Shown here piece by piece: positions 53,142 through 62,708 of a stretch of 64,000 nucleotides of DNA; the stretch's first letter is position 1, and each line of letters opens with the position of its first letter. This stretch comes from Bacteroidales bacterium. Lineage in GTDB: Bacteria; Bacteroidota; Bacteroidia; Bacteroidales; VadinHA17. The translations under genes were made by a program, and so were the position numbers. The notes beneath the pieces are model-generated. The model was not told the DNA's origin, searched no databases, and saw nothing but the letters and a program-made list of their open reading frames with translations. The stretch spans positions 21,452 through 85,451 of the forward strand of contig JARKQN010000059.1 in NCBI GenBank assembly GCA_029974835.1, read 5' to 3'.

Positions 53142-53636
53142 TCAGATTGCGGCAACGGGGGTCACTATCCCTCTGTCGGGACACGCTTCGAGAAGCTCCC
53201 TGATAGTTTTACCGGAGAGCGGGTGTACAAATCCGGGCGCCAGGGTCTGAAGAGGAACCAGTACAAACTTCCTGTAGGGCAGGTGCTTATGAGGAATAGT
53301 CAGTCCCGGACTGTTAATTACCCTCGTTCCGTACAGGAGAATGTCGATATCGATTACGCGTGGTTCGTAACCGGATCTGGTTTTCCGGCGTCCGAAAAGA
53401 TTCTCAATATCCTTGATCCTGTTAAGTATCTCTTCAGGTTCCAGGGTACTGCGCATCCTGATGACAGAATTGTAAAAATTCCTGTCGCAGTCGAACCCCC
53501 ACGGAGTTGTTTCATAAATGGCCGATGATTCCAGCAGGACGCCGATACTGGTCCGGCACAAATCGACAGCCCTCCTGATATTCTCAAGCCTGTCGCCCAG
53601 GTTGGAACCCATTCCAAGGTATACCGTCTCTCCCAT
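53142..53636 (-). CDS. folK: 2-amino-4-hydroxy-6-hydroxymethyldihydropteridine pyrophosphokinase
   Basis: A 164-residue enzyme transferring pyrophosphate from ATP to the pterin in folate synthesis. Motifs are YLGMGSNLGDRLENI (start), ETTPWGFDCDRNFYNSV (~38-54), RKTRSGYEPRVIDIDILLYG (the metal-binding DxD, ~85-105) and the late PHKHLPYRKFVLVPL. The ATG at 53636 is chosen; an upstream in-frame start adding 20 residues would overlap the promoter side of sppA and has no family support. It is divergent from sppA, with 79 bases between starts. Confidence 0.94.
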   Translation of the reverse strand: MGETVYLGMGSNLGDRLENIRRAVDLCRTSIGVLLESSAIYETTPWGFDCDRNFYNSVIRMRSTLEPEEILNRIKDIENLFGRRKTRSGYEPRVIDIDILLYGTRVINSPGLTIPHKHLPYRKFVLVPLQTLAPGFVHPLSGKTIRELLEACPDRGIVTPVAAI

Positions 53637-53715
53637 GATTAATATGCAAAGTAACAGTTTTTTCTGTATAAATCTTGCTATATTTAACCTTTGCAAACAG
53701 TTAACAGAATTTAAG

Positions 53716-55485
53716 ATGAAGAATTTTCTGATTTATACCCTTGCAACAGTCACGGGCATAATTCTGGCTTCGCTCCTGTTTTTTTTCATAATGATAGGAA
53801 CAATGGGAGCCATCATTGCCGCGGGCGAGAAGCCTGTCGCACTGAGCAGTAAAAATGTTCTTGTCCTGAATGCAGGCGTGCCGGTACCCGACAGGAGCAA
53901 CCCGAATCCGTGGGCGGGTTTTGACTTTGTAAACCTGACATTCTCACCGGCGCCGGGACTTTACGAAATACTCAACAACATTAAAAAAGCCGAAAGTGAT
54001 CCGAAGATAACCGGAATTCTTATAGAGAACGGACTCCTTCCCTCGGGCTGGGCCACTGCAGGCGAAATCCGCGAAGCATTGCTGAAATTCAGGGAGAGCG
54101 GCAAGTTCGTGCTGGCTTATTCCGATTATGTCCTTACTCAGGAGGGTTATTATCTCTCAACCTCGGCCGGCAAAATATACGTCAATCCGGGAGCCATGCT
54201 CGAGTTTAAGGGCCTGAGCGGTGAGGTGATGTTCTATAAGGATGCCCTCGAAAAACTCGGAGTGGAAGTGCAGGTTATAAGACACGGGAAATTCAAGGGC
54301 GCTGTTGAACCATTCATCCTCGACAAACTGAGCGATGAGAACAGGGAACAGATAAAGACCTATGTCGGATCGATATGGAATTATGTTCTAAGTAAAATTT
54401 CCGAAGCACGAAACATCCCCGCGGAAAAACTTCAGGAAATCGCCGACAAACTTGATGCGTCGTCACCGGCAGAGGCGGCCCGGTATGGAATGGTCGACGG
54501 CCTGCTGTACCGCGATCAGCTTTATGACAGCCTCAAGATATTGTCGGGCCTGACCACCGACGACAGGATAGGCCTGGTATCCATGTCTAAATACACAAAA
54601 GTGCCCGGCACACTTAAACAAACATACAGCAAAAACAAAATAGCCCTGATTTTTGCAGAGGGAGATATTGTTACGGGCAAAGGCACCGAAACAAATATCG
54701 GAGGGAACCACTATGCCGATATCATCAGGGAACAGAGAAAGGACACAAATGTTAAAGCCATCGTACTGAGAGTTAATTCCCCCGGGGGAAATGCGGTGGC
54801 TTCCGATATTATCTGGCGCGAACTTAAACTTGCCGCCGAAAAGAAACCTGTTATTGTTTCAATGGGAAACTATGCCGCTTCGGGCGGATATTATATATCG
54901 GTTCCTGCAACAACAATCTTCGCTAATCCGGTCACCATAACCGGATCAATCGGTGTCTTCGGGCTCGTTCCCCAGGCCGGACGGCTGCTTAAAAACAAAC
55001 TCGGTATTAATACCGAGACTGTGAATACAAACCGGTACGCCGACTTCCCCTCGGTATACCGGCCAATGACGCCTTACGAAAAAGAGGTAATGCAGAAAAG
55101 TATCGAGAATATCTACTCGGATTTTACCGGCAGGGTTTCGGAGGGAAGAAAAATGGATATTCAGAAGGTATTGGAGATAGCGGAGGGAAGAGTATGGGAC
55201 GGCTCCAATGCATTGAACCGCGGACTTGTTGACCAGTTCGGGGGACTCGAAGATGCTGTTGAATATGCCGCAAAATATGCAGGACTTGATAAATATTCGG
55301 TAAACGAATACCCGGTTGTTGAGGATCCGTATCTGAAACTGCTCTCCGGATTTTCGGGTCAGCTCAGGATGAGGCTAACCTCAAACAGGCTTGGAGAGGC
55401 TGTGGATTTAATAACCCGGTTGTCGGAAATGACATCAGTTTCGGGGATATATGCAAGGATGCCTTACCTTATTGATATACACTGA
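53716..55485 (+). CDS. sppA: Signal peptide peptidase SppA (67K type)
   Basis: A 589-residue membrane-anchored serine protease that degrades cleaved signal peptides. One N-terminal membrane helix (TLATVTGIILASLLFFFIMIG) is followed by two tandem S49 domains. As in E. coli, the lysine base lies in the first domain (RHGKFKGAVEPF, ~195-206) and the nucleophile in the second (SMGNYAASGGYYIS, ~385-398). The ATG at 53716 is set by the membrane helix, since longer in-frame starts run into folK. lpxK starts 2 bases after the stop, then PNP, a typical Bacteroidales order. Confidence 0.94.
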   Translation: MKNFLIYTLATVTGIILASLLFFFIMIGTMGAIIAAGEKPVALSSKNVLVLNAGVPVPDRSNPNPWAGFDFVNLTFSPAPGLYEILNNIKKAESDPKITGILIENGLLPSGWATAGEIREALLKFRESGKFVLAYSDYVLTQEGYYLSTSAGKIYVNPGAMLEFKGLSGEVMFYKDALEKLGVEVQVIRHGKFKGAVEPFILDKLSDENREQIKTYVGSIWNYVLSKISEARNIPAEKLQEIADKLDASSPAEAARYGMVDGLLYRDQLYDSLKILSGLTTDDRIGLVSMSKYTKVPGTLKQTYSKNKIALIFAEGDIVTGKGTETNIGGNHYADIIREQRKDTNVKAIVLRVNSPGGNAVASDIIWRELKLAAEKKPVIVSMGNYAASGGYYISVPATTIFANPVTITGSIGVFGLVPQAGRLLKNKLGINTETVNTNRYADFPSVYRPMTPYEKEVMQKSIENIYSDFTGRVSEGRKMDIQKVLEIAEGRVWDGSNALNRGLVDQFGGLEDAVEYAAKYAGLDKYSVNEYPVVEDPYLKLLSGFSGQLRMRLTSNRLGEAVDLITRLSEMTSVSGIYARMPYLIDIH

Positions 55486-55487
55486 TT

Positions 55488-56588
55488 TTGATCGGAAAAA
55501 GAAACATACTGCTATGGCCTGTTTCCATAATTTACGGCATGGTTACGGGGCTGCGCAATTTTCTTTATAATACAGGGGTGCTCAGCAGCCGGGAATTCAG
55601 TCTGCCTGTAATCTGCGTGGGCAATATCACGGTGGGAGGCACGGGTAAGACACCTCATTGTGAATACCTGATCGACCTTCTGAAAGACAGGTTCAGGGTT
55701 GCCCTCTTAAGCAGGGGATACAGGCGCAAAACAAATGGATTTGTAATGGCCCGGCCGGCATCGGGAGCGGCCGAGATTGGAGATGAACCGGCTGAAATAA
55801 AGGCCCGCTTCCCTGATGTGACCATTGCAGTCGACGGCAACAGGACCAGGGGAATAGAAAATATTTTGCGCGAAAAACCGGAAACAGAAGTAATCATTCT
55901 TGATGACGGCTTTCAGCACCGGCGCATTACTCCCGGACTCTCAATCCTTCTTACAGATTACGGCAGACTGATGATCCACGATCACCTGCTGCCATACGGC
56001 GAACTGAGAGAAAGCCTGAGAAATATGTCGCGCGCCGATATCATCCTGGTCACAAAATGCCCCCCGGATCTCTCTCCTATCCAGCGGCGCATCGTGGTTA
56101 AGGATATGAAGAAGGCAGCTTACCAGAAGCTCTATTTCACAACCTATAAGTACGGAAACCCGCTGCCGGTATTTAAATCCGGTATTTACAGCGGTGATGA
56201 TTCCGGAAGTTACGAACAAAAGAATATATCGGGTGTTCTTATCCTGACAGGAATTGCAAACCCTGCTCCGTTTAATGAATATGTTGAAACAATGTTCACC
56301 AAAACAAGAAAACTGAACTACCCCGATCATCATAATTTCGGCGAAGAAGATTTAAAAAGAATTGATGCAGAACTCGCCGGTCTTCCCGCGGGACGCAGAC
56401 TTATTCTTACAACCGCAAAGGATGCGGTGAGGCTCAGGGAACTGACCGGTTTAATTACAGACGAACTAAAGAAGATATTTTATTATATACCCGTTCAGGT
56501 CGACTTCCTTAATGACGACAGGGATGAGTTTAACAGGTTAATTACAGAATATGTTAGAAAAAATAAACGAAACAACAGAATTTCTTAG
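55488..56588 (+). CDS. lpxK: Tetraacyldisaccharide 4'-kinase
   Basis: A 366-residue inner-membrane kinase phosphorylating the lipid A precursor at the 4' position. The N-terminal hydrophobic helix (ILLWPVSIIYGMVTGLRNFLYN) is followed by Walker A VGNITVGGTGKTPH (~41-54), SRGYRRKTNGF (~75) and the DDGFQHRRI motif (~138). The start is TTG at 55488, as no suitable ATG precedes the helix and the stop of sppA is 2 bases away. The last 38 bases overlap PNP in another frame. It complements lpxH elsewhere in the window. Confidence 0.93.
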   Translation: MIGKRNILLWPVSIIYGMVTGLRNFLYNTGVLSSREFSLPVICVGNITVGGTGKTPHCEYLIDLLKDRFRVALLSRGYRRKTNGFVMARPASGAAEIGDEPAEIKARFPDVTIAVDGNRTRGIENILREKPETEVIILDDGFQHRRITPGLSILLTDYGRLMIHDHLLPYGELRESLRNMSRADIILVTKCPPDLSPIQRRIVVKDMKKAAYQKLYFTTYKYGNPLPVFKSGIYSGDDSGSYEQKNISGVLILTGIANPAPFNEYVETMFTKTRKLNYPDHHNFGEEDLKRIDAELAGLPAGRRLILTTAKDAVRLRELTGLITDELKKIFYYIPVQVDFLNDDRDEFNRLITEYVRKNKRNNRIS

Positions 56589-57360
56589 AGCAAAAGGTTT
56601 TCTGTCTCCCGATGCGGGCATAATTCTCGGTACCGGACTGGGCGGACTGACGGCAAGGATTTCAAACAGCATCGAGGTTGACTACTGCGAAATACCCAAT
56701 TTCCCCGTTTCAACCGTCGAGGGACATGAGGGTAAACTGATTTATGGAGAATTCGGCCGTAAAAAGATTGTTGCCATGAAAGGCAGGTTCCATTATTACG
56801 AAGGTTACGGATCTGAGCAGATAAGTTTTCCAGTAAGGGTTCTGAAATATCTCGGCATAAAATGCCTGTTCGTCAGCAACGCTTCGGGAGGCGTCAACCC
56901 CGATTATGAAATAGGAGATATAATGATAATCAGGGATCACATTCATCTTCTGCCAAACCCGCTTATAGGGCCCAACGACGACCGTATCGGACCACGCTTC
57001 CCCGATATGGGAGAGGCTTACGACAAATACATGATCAATAAAGCCATCCTTATCGCCCGTAAACACGGAATAAGGGTGCACGAAGGGGTTTACCTGTCAA
57101 CCAGCGGACCTACCTTTGAAACGCCTGCAGAGTATAAATATTTCAGGACCATCGGAGCCGACGCCGTCGGCATGTCCACAACCCCGGAAGTGATTGTGGC
57201 CCGGCACATGGGACTTCCCTGTTTTGCCGTAAGCGTCATCACCGACCTTGGCGTTGAGGGAAAAATAAAGTATACCACCCACGAAATTGTACAGCAGGAG
57301 GCTGCAAAAACAGAGGCACGAATGACCACCATAATGACTGAGCTTATCGAAAGCATCTGA
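56551..57360 (+). CDS. Purine-nucleoside phosphorylase (trimeric, class I)
   Basis: A 269-residue enzyme splitting purine nucleosides with phosphate for salvage. Family motifs are ILGTGLGGL (phosphate loop, ~25-33), MKGRFHYYEGY (~75), VSNASGGVNPDYEIGDIM (~110-127), GVYLSTSGPTFETPAEYK (~178-195) and ADAVGMSTTPE (~203). Either punA or deoD naming is used in this phylum; the class I trimer type is clear. The ATG at 56551 lies within the lpxK end. Confidence 0.94.
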   Translation: MLEKINETTEFLRAKGFLSPDAGIILGTGLGGLTARISNSIEVDYCEIPNFPVSTVEGHEGKLIYGEFGRKKIVAMKGRFHYYEGYGSEQISFPVRVLKYLGIKCLFVSNASGGVNPDYEIGDIMIIRDHIHLLPNPLIGPNDDRIGPRFPDMGEAYDKYMINKAILIARKHGIRVHEGVYLSTSGPTFETPAEYKYFRTIGADAVGMSTTPEVIVARHMGLPCFAVSVITDLGVEGKIKYTTHEIVQQEAAKTEARMTTIMTELIESI

Positions 57361-57386
57361 AAGCCTGTTAAAAAAACACGGTAAGG

Positions 57387-59135
57387 TTATTTCCTAAGCA
57401 GGGCGCATCCCATTTTCCACGACTGAGCCCTGCCCCTGTCGCTGAACAGGGTCACAAGGACAACATAAAGTCCCTGAGGCACCAGCGAGCCGTCGTCGGC
57501 TGTGCCATCCCAGAAAAGTTCTCCTCCGCTGCCAATGAAAAAGTTTACGGCCACCTTTTTTACCGGTAATCCTGCTTCATCATAAATTGTAACATTTGTT
57601 ACATTTCCTTCACCTTCGGGATTGAACCTGATAACAAGAATATCTTCAAATCCGTCATTGTCGGGTGTAATCCTTGTTGAGGAGAGAGATACGGGTTTGC
57701 CTGAAGTTTTTGCATCCGGCAATACCGAATTTTCCTTGCCGGGCGTACCCCATCCCGAGGCTTCGGACGCGCTGTGCCAGTTGCCGGTAAAGGACGAGAG
57801 GGCTTCAGGTTTGATTTTCTCGATGGCAATGCCCTCTCTCCCCTTTATGAATGCATTGTGCTGTTTTTCACTGTATGAAACTTCATCCAGCATTTCAAGA
57901 CTTCTGTTAAATAAAACAAGCATTCCTTCGTCGTCGGGCATTGAAGGCATCCGGCCGACCCCGAATATCCTGTCGGGACGGGAAGAAAAATACCTGGAGA
58001 TGATTGCAGATCTGTCAGTTGTGAAAGCATAATATGCGCCGGGCAGGATGCACCTGGTCACATCCGAAACCGTCACGGGTGCAGATACCTTGCCTGTTGC
58101 AGGGCTCCTGGAGGATACGGAGATTCCGGAGGCATCAATAATCTTTCCGGAGATGTTTACTATTTCGATATAACCGGCATCGCCGGGCAGAGGATTGAAA
58201 AGCAGTTCGTTGAAGGTGATTTCTCCCGGCAGCGGCTCCTCACAACTTCCGAAATCAAAGGCCCTCTTAAGTGCAGGGTTGCCCGCGTAATCGGTTACTT
58301 CCGGGGGCAGCGAGAGCGAATAGACTGTTTTTCTTCTTATGTATCCGTTCAGTTCCATAATGAATTCCCTCCTCAGCGGATCGGATGCCGACAGCGACTT
58401 TACGGAAAGGTCATTTACTTTAATGTTTTTCGAAAGCGATTCAATGATTTTCACCGGTTCGGAGAATGTCACCCTCACTGAAACAGAATCGGCAGGAAAT
58501 ACATTTGTAATTCCTTCAAAAAGGTTATCGGGGTTTGAAGCCCTTACAGAATTTATTCTGCCCGGAGTTCCGCCTGCTGGCGAGACGGATGCCCTCCAGT
58601 TGCCGTTATAATTAAAAGGTGAAGAGAGGTCAATCATCTCAAGCGACCATCCGCCTCCCGATTTAAGATCATCACCGTACCACTTCGGAGAATATTCTGC
58701 ACCGTGGATCATCTTTCCGGTTTTGTCGAAAATAACAAGGAGTTTACCGTCGTCGTTAAGGGCAGGAAATGATTTGAAACCCGCCGTTCTGCCGAATCCC
58801 GAAAACCGCTGGGTGTCCGACACATGACAAAGGATAATATATTCATCAGGAGCTATCTGTACAGAAGGGAAATAATACTTTGAATTTCCCGCCAGCAGGT
58901 ACCACCCTTCGAGTGAGAGAACAAAATCGGACAAGGATGTAATTTCGAGGTACTCCCGTTCGGGCAGAGAGACTGCCGGAGAGGGATCGGCCATTATTTC
59001 ACTTATAATTACATCCCCCGGTTCAGCCTCACCCGGGGAAGCTGATTCCCCTGATGCACAAACGGAGCTGCCGGAATAACTGCCCTTAATAAATAAAATA
59101 AAAAAGGCGATGCAGGTAAAAATTACATTTTTCAT
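57387..59135 (-). CDS. Secreted lamin-tail-domain protein with FlgD-like C-terminus
   Basis: 582 residues with an N-terminal signal-like segment (CIAFFILFIKGSYSGSSVCAS). Two lamin-tail-like domains are visible: GDVIISEIMADPSPAVSLPEREYLEI near residue 40 and ITFNELLFNPLPGDAGYIEIVN near 310. An Ig-like bacterial domain lies between them (FPADSVSVRVTFSEPVKI). The C-terminal ~90 residues resemble FlgD/gliding-motility Ig domains (SSTRITPDNDGFEDILVIRF, LFWDGTADDGSLVPQGLYVVLV). It is probably an extracellular or surface structural protein. A type IX secretion signal is plausible but not clear. It lies between PNP (convergent, 26 bases) and asd (divergent). Confidence 0.8.
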   Translation of the reverse strand: MKNVIFTCIAFFILFIKGSYSGSSVCASGESASPGEAEPGDVIISEIMADPSPAVSLPEREYLEITSLSDFVLSLEGWYLLAGNSKYYFPSVQIAPDEYIILCHVSDTQRFSGFGRTAGFKSFPALNDDGKLLVIFDKTGKMIHGAEYSPKWYGDDLKSGGGWSLEMIDLSSPFNYNGNWRASVSPAGGTPGRINSVRASNPDNLFEGITNVFPADSVSVRVTFSEPVKIIESLSKNIKVNDLSVKSLSASDPLRREFIMELNGYIRRKTVYSLSLPPEVTDYAGNPALKRAFDFGSCEEPLPGEITFNELLFNPLPGDAGYIEIVNISGKIIDASGISVSSRSPATGKVSAPVTVSDVTRCILPGAYYAFTTDRSAIISRYFSSRPDRIFGVGRMPSMPDDEGMLVLFNRSLEMLDEVSYSEKQHNAFIKGREGIAIEKIKPEALSSFTGNWHSASEASGWGTPGKENSVLPDAKTSGKPVSLSSTRITPDNDGFEDILVIRFNPEGEGNVTNVTIYDEAGLPVKKVAVNFFIGSGGELFWDGTADDGSLVPQGLYVVLVTLFSDRGRAQSWKMGCALLRK

Positions 59136-59161
59136 ACAGCGAGACGGTTTGAAAAAAATGC

Positions 59162-59169
59162 TACTTTTG
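59162..59169 (+). promoter_or_regulatory. -7 element of asd
   Basis: TACTTTTG at 59162-59169, about 57 bases before the ATG at 59227. There is no TTG at normal distance. Confidence 0.45.
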
Positions 59170-59226
59170 ACAGATTTTTCAATAAAGTAAATTTAAAAAA
59201 AAATTTAAAAAGGAGGAAAAGAAAAA

Positions 59227-60216
59227 ATGAAAGTTGCTGTTGTCGGTGCCACAGGTATGGTAGGACGGGTAATGGTTAAACTATTGGAGGAGAGGAATTT
59301 CCCTGTTACAGAACTTCTTCCGGCAGCTTCGGCGAAATCGGCCGGAAAGGAAATTATTTTCAAAGGTAAACCGGTGAAGGTTCTGACCGTTATGGAAGCC
59401 GTGGAGGCTAAGCCTGTATTTGCCATTTTCTCGGCAGGTGCCGATACGTCGAAGGAATGGGCTCCTGTTTTTGCGCAGAATGGCACTATCGTCATTGACA
59501 ATTCGTCGGCATGGAGAATGGAGGAGAATATTCCCCTGGTTGTGCCTGAGATAAACATTCATTCAATAAAAAAGGGAGACAGGATCATCGCCAATCCGAA
59601 CTGTTCAACCATACAGATGGTAATGGCCCTTGCACCCCTTCACAGGGAATACAAAATAAAAAGAATCGTCGTCGCCACTTACCAGTCGGTTACCGGCACG
59701 GGTGTGAAAGCCGTAACCCAGATGGAAAATGAAAGACGCGGCATTAAGGGCGAGATGGCATATCCTCATCAGATCGATATGAACTGCTTCCCGTTCGGCG
59801 GAAAATTCATGCCGTCGGGTTATACCACCGAAGAGCAGAAACTGGTTGACGAGACAAGGAAAATACTGGGCGACAAGAGTATACAGGTTACCGCAACAGT
59901 CGTTAGAATTCCGGTGGTGGGCGGACATTCGGAAGCGGTGAACGTGGAGTTTGAAAAGGATTTTGAACTCGACAATGTGAGAAAACTGCTCAGCTCATTC
60001 CCAGGCGTAACGGTTTATGACAACCCCGATGAACACAAATACCCGATGCCCATACTCTCTCATAACCGCGATGAAGTGTTCGTGGGAAGGATAAGAAGGG
60101 ATTTTTCGAAGGAGAAGTGCCTCAACCTGTGGATCGTATCAGACAACATCCGCAAGGGAGCCGCCACCAATGCCATTCAGATTGCGGAGGAGATGCTGAG
60201 GAAAGGCCTTTGCTGA
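59227..60216 (+). CDS. asd: Aspartate-semialdehyde dehydrogenase
   Basis: A 329-residue NADP-dependent enzyme making aspartate semialdehyde for lysine/diaminopimelate, threonine and methionine. The nucleotide loop is VVGATGMVGRVM (~5-16), the catalytic cysteine is in NPNCSTIQMV (~126), and the His base region is HSEAVNVEFE (~237). The nearby GTGVKAVTQMENER segment is family-typical. It converges on hflX with a 17-base gap. Confidence 0.95.
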   Translation: MKVAVVGATGMVGRVMVKLLEERNFPVTELLPAASAKSAGKEIIFKGKPVKVLTVMEAVEAKPVFAIFSAGADTSKEWAPVFAQNGTIVIDNSSAWRMEENIPLVVPEINIHSIKKGDRIIANPNCSTIQMVMALAPLHREYKIKRIVVATYQSVTGTGVKAVTQMENERRGIKGEMAYPHQIDMNCFPFGGKFMPSGYTTEEQKLVDETRKILGDKSIQVTATVVRIPVVGGHSEAVNVEFEKDFELDNVRKLLSSFPGVTVYDNPDEHKYPMPILSHNRDEVFVGRIRRDFSKEKCLNLWIVSDNIRKGAATNAIQIAEEMLRKGLC

Positions 60217-60233
60217 CCATCGAAGCACCCGGC

Positions 60234-61427
60234 TTATCCGTTGTAAAGAAAATTGTCGTAAGGGTACCTTGACATGTGAATCTCCCTTATTCTGTCGTAA
60301 AGAACGCTTTTGAGTTCTTCGATATTGGTTTTTTCCTTTGCCGAGATAAATACAACTGAGGTGTCGGGTCCTCCCGCCATCCATGTCTTTTTAAGGTCGG
60401 CAAGTGAAAGGTTTTCACGGGTTACCGGAGTCAGATCATCGTCATCCTTGCGGTTATAGGAGAATGCGTCGATCTTGTTAAACACAAGTATCATTTTCTT
60501 TCCGGTGATATTCATGTCGCTGAGTGTTTTTTCGACAACCTTTACCTGTTCCTCAAAGCCCGGATGTGAAATATCTGCGACATGTACCAGGATATCCGAT
60601 TCTCTTACCTCGTCGAGTGTTGAACGGAACGATTCAACGAGGTGGTGAGGCAGTTTCCTGATGAACCCGACAGTGTCGGAAAGAAGGAAAGGCAGGTTGC
60701 CGATAACCACTTTGCGCACTGTGGTGTCTAGGGTGGCAAAAAGCTTATTCTCGGCAAAGAGGTCCGACTTGCTGAGCAGGTTCATGATGGTCGATTTACC
60801 CACGTTGGTGTATCCCACCAGTGCCACCCTTACAAGTTTTGACCTGTTTTTGCGCTGAACCGACATCTGTGTGTCGATCTTTTTCAGCTGTTCCTTAAGG
60901 TTTGCAATTTTAATTCTTATTCTCCGGCGGTCAGTTTCGATTTCCGTTTCACCGGGTCCTCTGAGTCCGATGCCTCCGCGCTGACGTTCAAGGTGCGACC
61001 ACATTCCTGCAAGTCTGGGCAGGAGGTACTGGTACTGTGCCAGCTCGACCTGTGTGCGTGCATACGATGTATGGGCCCTTCCGGCAAAAATGTCGAGGAT
61101 GAGATTGGTACGGTCGAGAACCCGGCATCCAAGTTCCTTTTCAATGTTTCTCAGCTGGCTTGGCGAGAGATCGTCGTCGAAGATTGTTATATCAATATTG
61201 CCTGCTTTAACAAACCCGGCAATTTCGTTAATCTTTCCGCTTCCTATGTAGGTTCTGGGGTTCGGAGCCTCAATTTTCTGGATAAAGCTTTTCAGAGTGA
61301 CCGCGCCTGCCGTATCGGCCAGGAATCTTAGTTCCTCAATATAATCGGCAACCTCCTGTTCGGTCTGTCCCGGGTGTATCACACCCACAAGAACTGCCTT
61401 CTCAGCTTTTTTTTCAGTACTGATCAT
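60234..61427 (-). CDS. hflX: Ribosome-associated GTPase HflX
   Basis: A 397-residue GTPase that splits stalled or stress-inactivated ribosomes. The N-terminal HflX domain has IFDDDLSPSQLRNIEKELGCRVLDRTNLILDIFA (~85-118) and AHTSYARTQVELAQYQYLLPRLAGMW. The glycine-rich linker RGGIGLRGPGETEIETDRR precedes the G domain (G1 GYTNVGKST, G3 DTVGFI, G4 NKID). The ATG at 61427 is preferred over an upstream GTG at 61442. It follows the lipoprotein gene by 48 bases. Confidence 0.94.
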   Translation of the reverse strand: MISTEKKAEKAVLVGVIHPGQTEQEVADYIEELRFLADTAGAVTLKSFIQKIEAPNPRTYIGSGKINEIAGFVKAGNIDITIFDDDLSPSQLRNIEKELGCRVLDRTNLILDIFAGRAHTSYARTQVELAQYQYLLPRLAGMWSHLERQRGGIGLRGPGETEIETDRRRIRIKIANLKEQLKKIDTQMSVQRKNRSKLVRVALVGYTNVGKSTIMNLLSKSDLFAENKLFATLDTTVRKVVIGNLPFLLSDTVGFIRKLPHHLVESFRSTLDEVRESDILVHVADISHPGFEEQVKVVEKTLSDMNITGKKMILVFNKIDAFSYNRKDDDDLTPVTRENLSLADLKKTWMAGGPDTSVVFISAKEKTNIEELKSVLYDRIREIHMSRYPYDNFLYNG

Positions 61428-61475
61428 CCCGCTTTCCCGCACCCTGCAATAAACAAATCAAATTAAACCTTTCTG

Positions 61476-62627
61476 TCAGATAATAAATCTCCGGTTGTTC
61501 ATTATTGCGCCTCTGATAGCCATCTTGAGGGTTTCGGAACAGCGTATGACCATGTCGAGGTCGGTGGGGAAGGGAAGGGGCTGCGATTTGGTCTTTTCAA
61601 GCTGCTGTGGCGACAGAGCCTGGATATCGCCAAGGGCTCTGGCCGACACATGTTCGAAGTTCGACTGCGCGCCGATAGGATCTTTTTTGAGCACCTTGTT
61701 GGGGTTGACCTGTATAACCTCCACGTCGCCCTCAATGCGGCAGCTCTTTCTCTGCATGGTTTCTACAAGGGCACACTGTACCGTCTTGTATTTCGGCATC
61801 TTGATGTCATTTCCGAGAGAGTCTTTCATCACGTTGCCTTTCTTATCGAGGACATATGAGAAGCCATCTTCAATTTCCCTTTTTATGACAGAATCCCTCT
61901 GCATTGTCTGGTCAGGGCTTACCAGAACGTTTACGATATTGACATTAATGAAATAGTCGAACTGGATGTTGGGGTCGAGCACCTGGGTATGGTATTCCAC
62001 CCATTCCGAGTTGAGGGCAGGCAGGTTAAGAGCGAGGAGGTCATCTTCAAACTCTTTCGGGAATCTTATTACAGACCTGTTCTGAACCGAAACGAGTGCC
62101 CGGCTCATGCCGAGGTATTTCGATTCGGCGATTTTGGCGTCGATACCTTCATAATCACCAACGTATTCTTTGGCTCTTACAAACTCGGCATAAGCCTGCC
62201 TGTATGATTCCTTCATCTGGTTTTTCATTAGTTCCATCCCGTGGGCGTAGTAGAAGTCTGCAGCCTTACGTTTTGCGGCAACCATCTCGGGCATGTAATC
62301 CACATACTGCACGTTGTAGTTCGGAACGGTTCTGACCATGGCCTGCCTGTCGTAGAGCCTTTTATAGATGAGGTAAATTTCATCCCAGTTATTTGGCCTG
62401 CCCTCCATTTTAAGGAACCGGATTCTTTCATTATCCTGTTCGTTGGCGATTTTATAGGCGTTGTCGAGAACGGCCTTCTGAGTTTTATCGTTGGGGTCTT
62501 TGCGAAGTTGTTTAACGGCCTTGTCGATGGCGGCATCGTAGTTGCCTTTTTCCATCTGTTTTTTTGATGAGCCGCAGCCTGATGCTATCAATGCGGCAGA
62601 AAAAACAAGTAATAAAATCCTTTTCAT
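61476..62627 (-). CDS. Predicted lipoprotein with N-terminal TPR-like region
   Basis: 383 residues from the ATG at 62627 (MKRILLLVFSAALIASGC, lipobox IASGC, Cys18). The start is followed by a TPR-like helical pair (KGNYDAAIDKAVKQLRKDPND, then KAVLDNAYKIANEQDNERIRF). A middle helical region and a C-terminal beta-containing part (LDPNIQFDYFINVNIVNVLVSPDQTMQRDSV) follow. It is a conserved Bacteroidota type without known function, as far as I can tell. It lies between tonB (upstream) and hflX on the minus strand, with a TATCTTTG -7 element (complement 62649-62656). Confidence 0.8.
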   Translation of the reverse strand: MKRILLLVFSAALIASGCGSSKKQMEKGNYDAAIDKAVKQLRKDPNDKTQKAVLDNAYKIANEQDNERIRFLKMEGRPNNWDEIYLIYKRLYDRQAMVRTVPNYNVQYVDYMPEMVAAKRKAADFYYAHGMELMKNQMKESYRQAYAEFVRAKEYVGDYEGIDAKIAESKYLGMSRALVSVQNRSVIRFPKEFEDDLLALNLPALNSEWVEYHTQVLDPNIQFDYFINVNIVNVLVSPDQTMQRDSVIKREIEDGFSYVLDKKGNVMKDSLGNDIKMPKYKTVQCALVETMQRKSCRIEGDVEVIQVNPNKVLKKDPIGAQSNFEHVSARALGDIQALSPQQLEKTKSQPLPFPTDLDMVIRCSETLKMAIRGAIMNNRRFII

Positions 62628-62648
62628 ACTTAATGGAATATGTTTAAT

Positions 62649-62656
62649 CAAAGATA
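62649..62656 (-). promoter_or_regulatory. -7 element of the TPR-like lipoprotein gene
   Basis: TATCTTTG (complement 62649-62656), 21 bases before the ATG. The nearest TTG upstream is 13 bases away. Confidence 0.45.
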
Positions 62657-62708
62657 TAAGAAAAATATGCAATTTCTTCAGTCACAGTCATAATTCAGAT
62701 CAAAAAAG

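Noticed and set aside
52974..53528. 184-codon plus-strand frame across the end of radC and folK
   Set aside because: It runs out of frame through two well-supported genes and shows no conserved motif.
56551..56588. Frameshift suspected at the 38-base lpxK/PNP overlap
   Set aside because: Both proteins are full-length with intact termini; the overlap is a compact operon arrangement.
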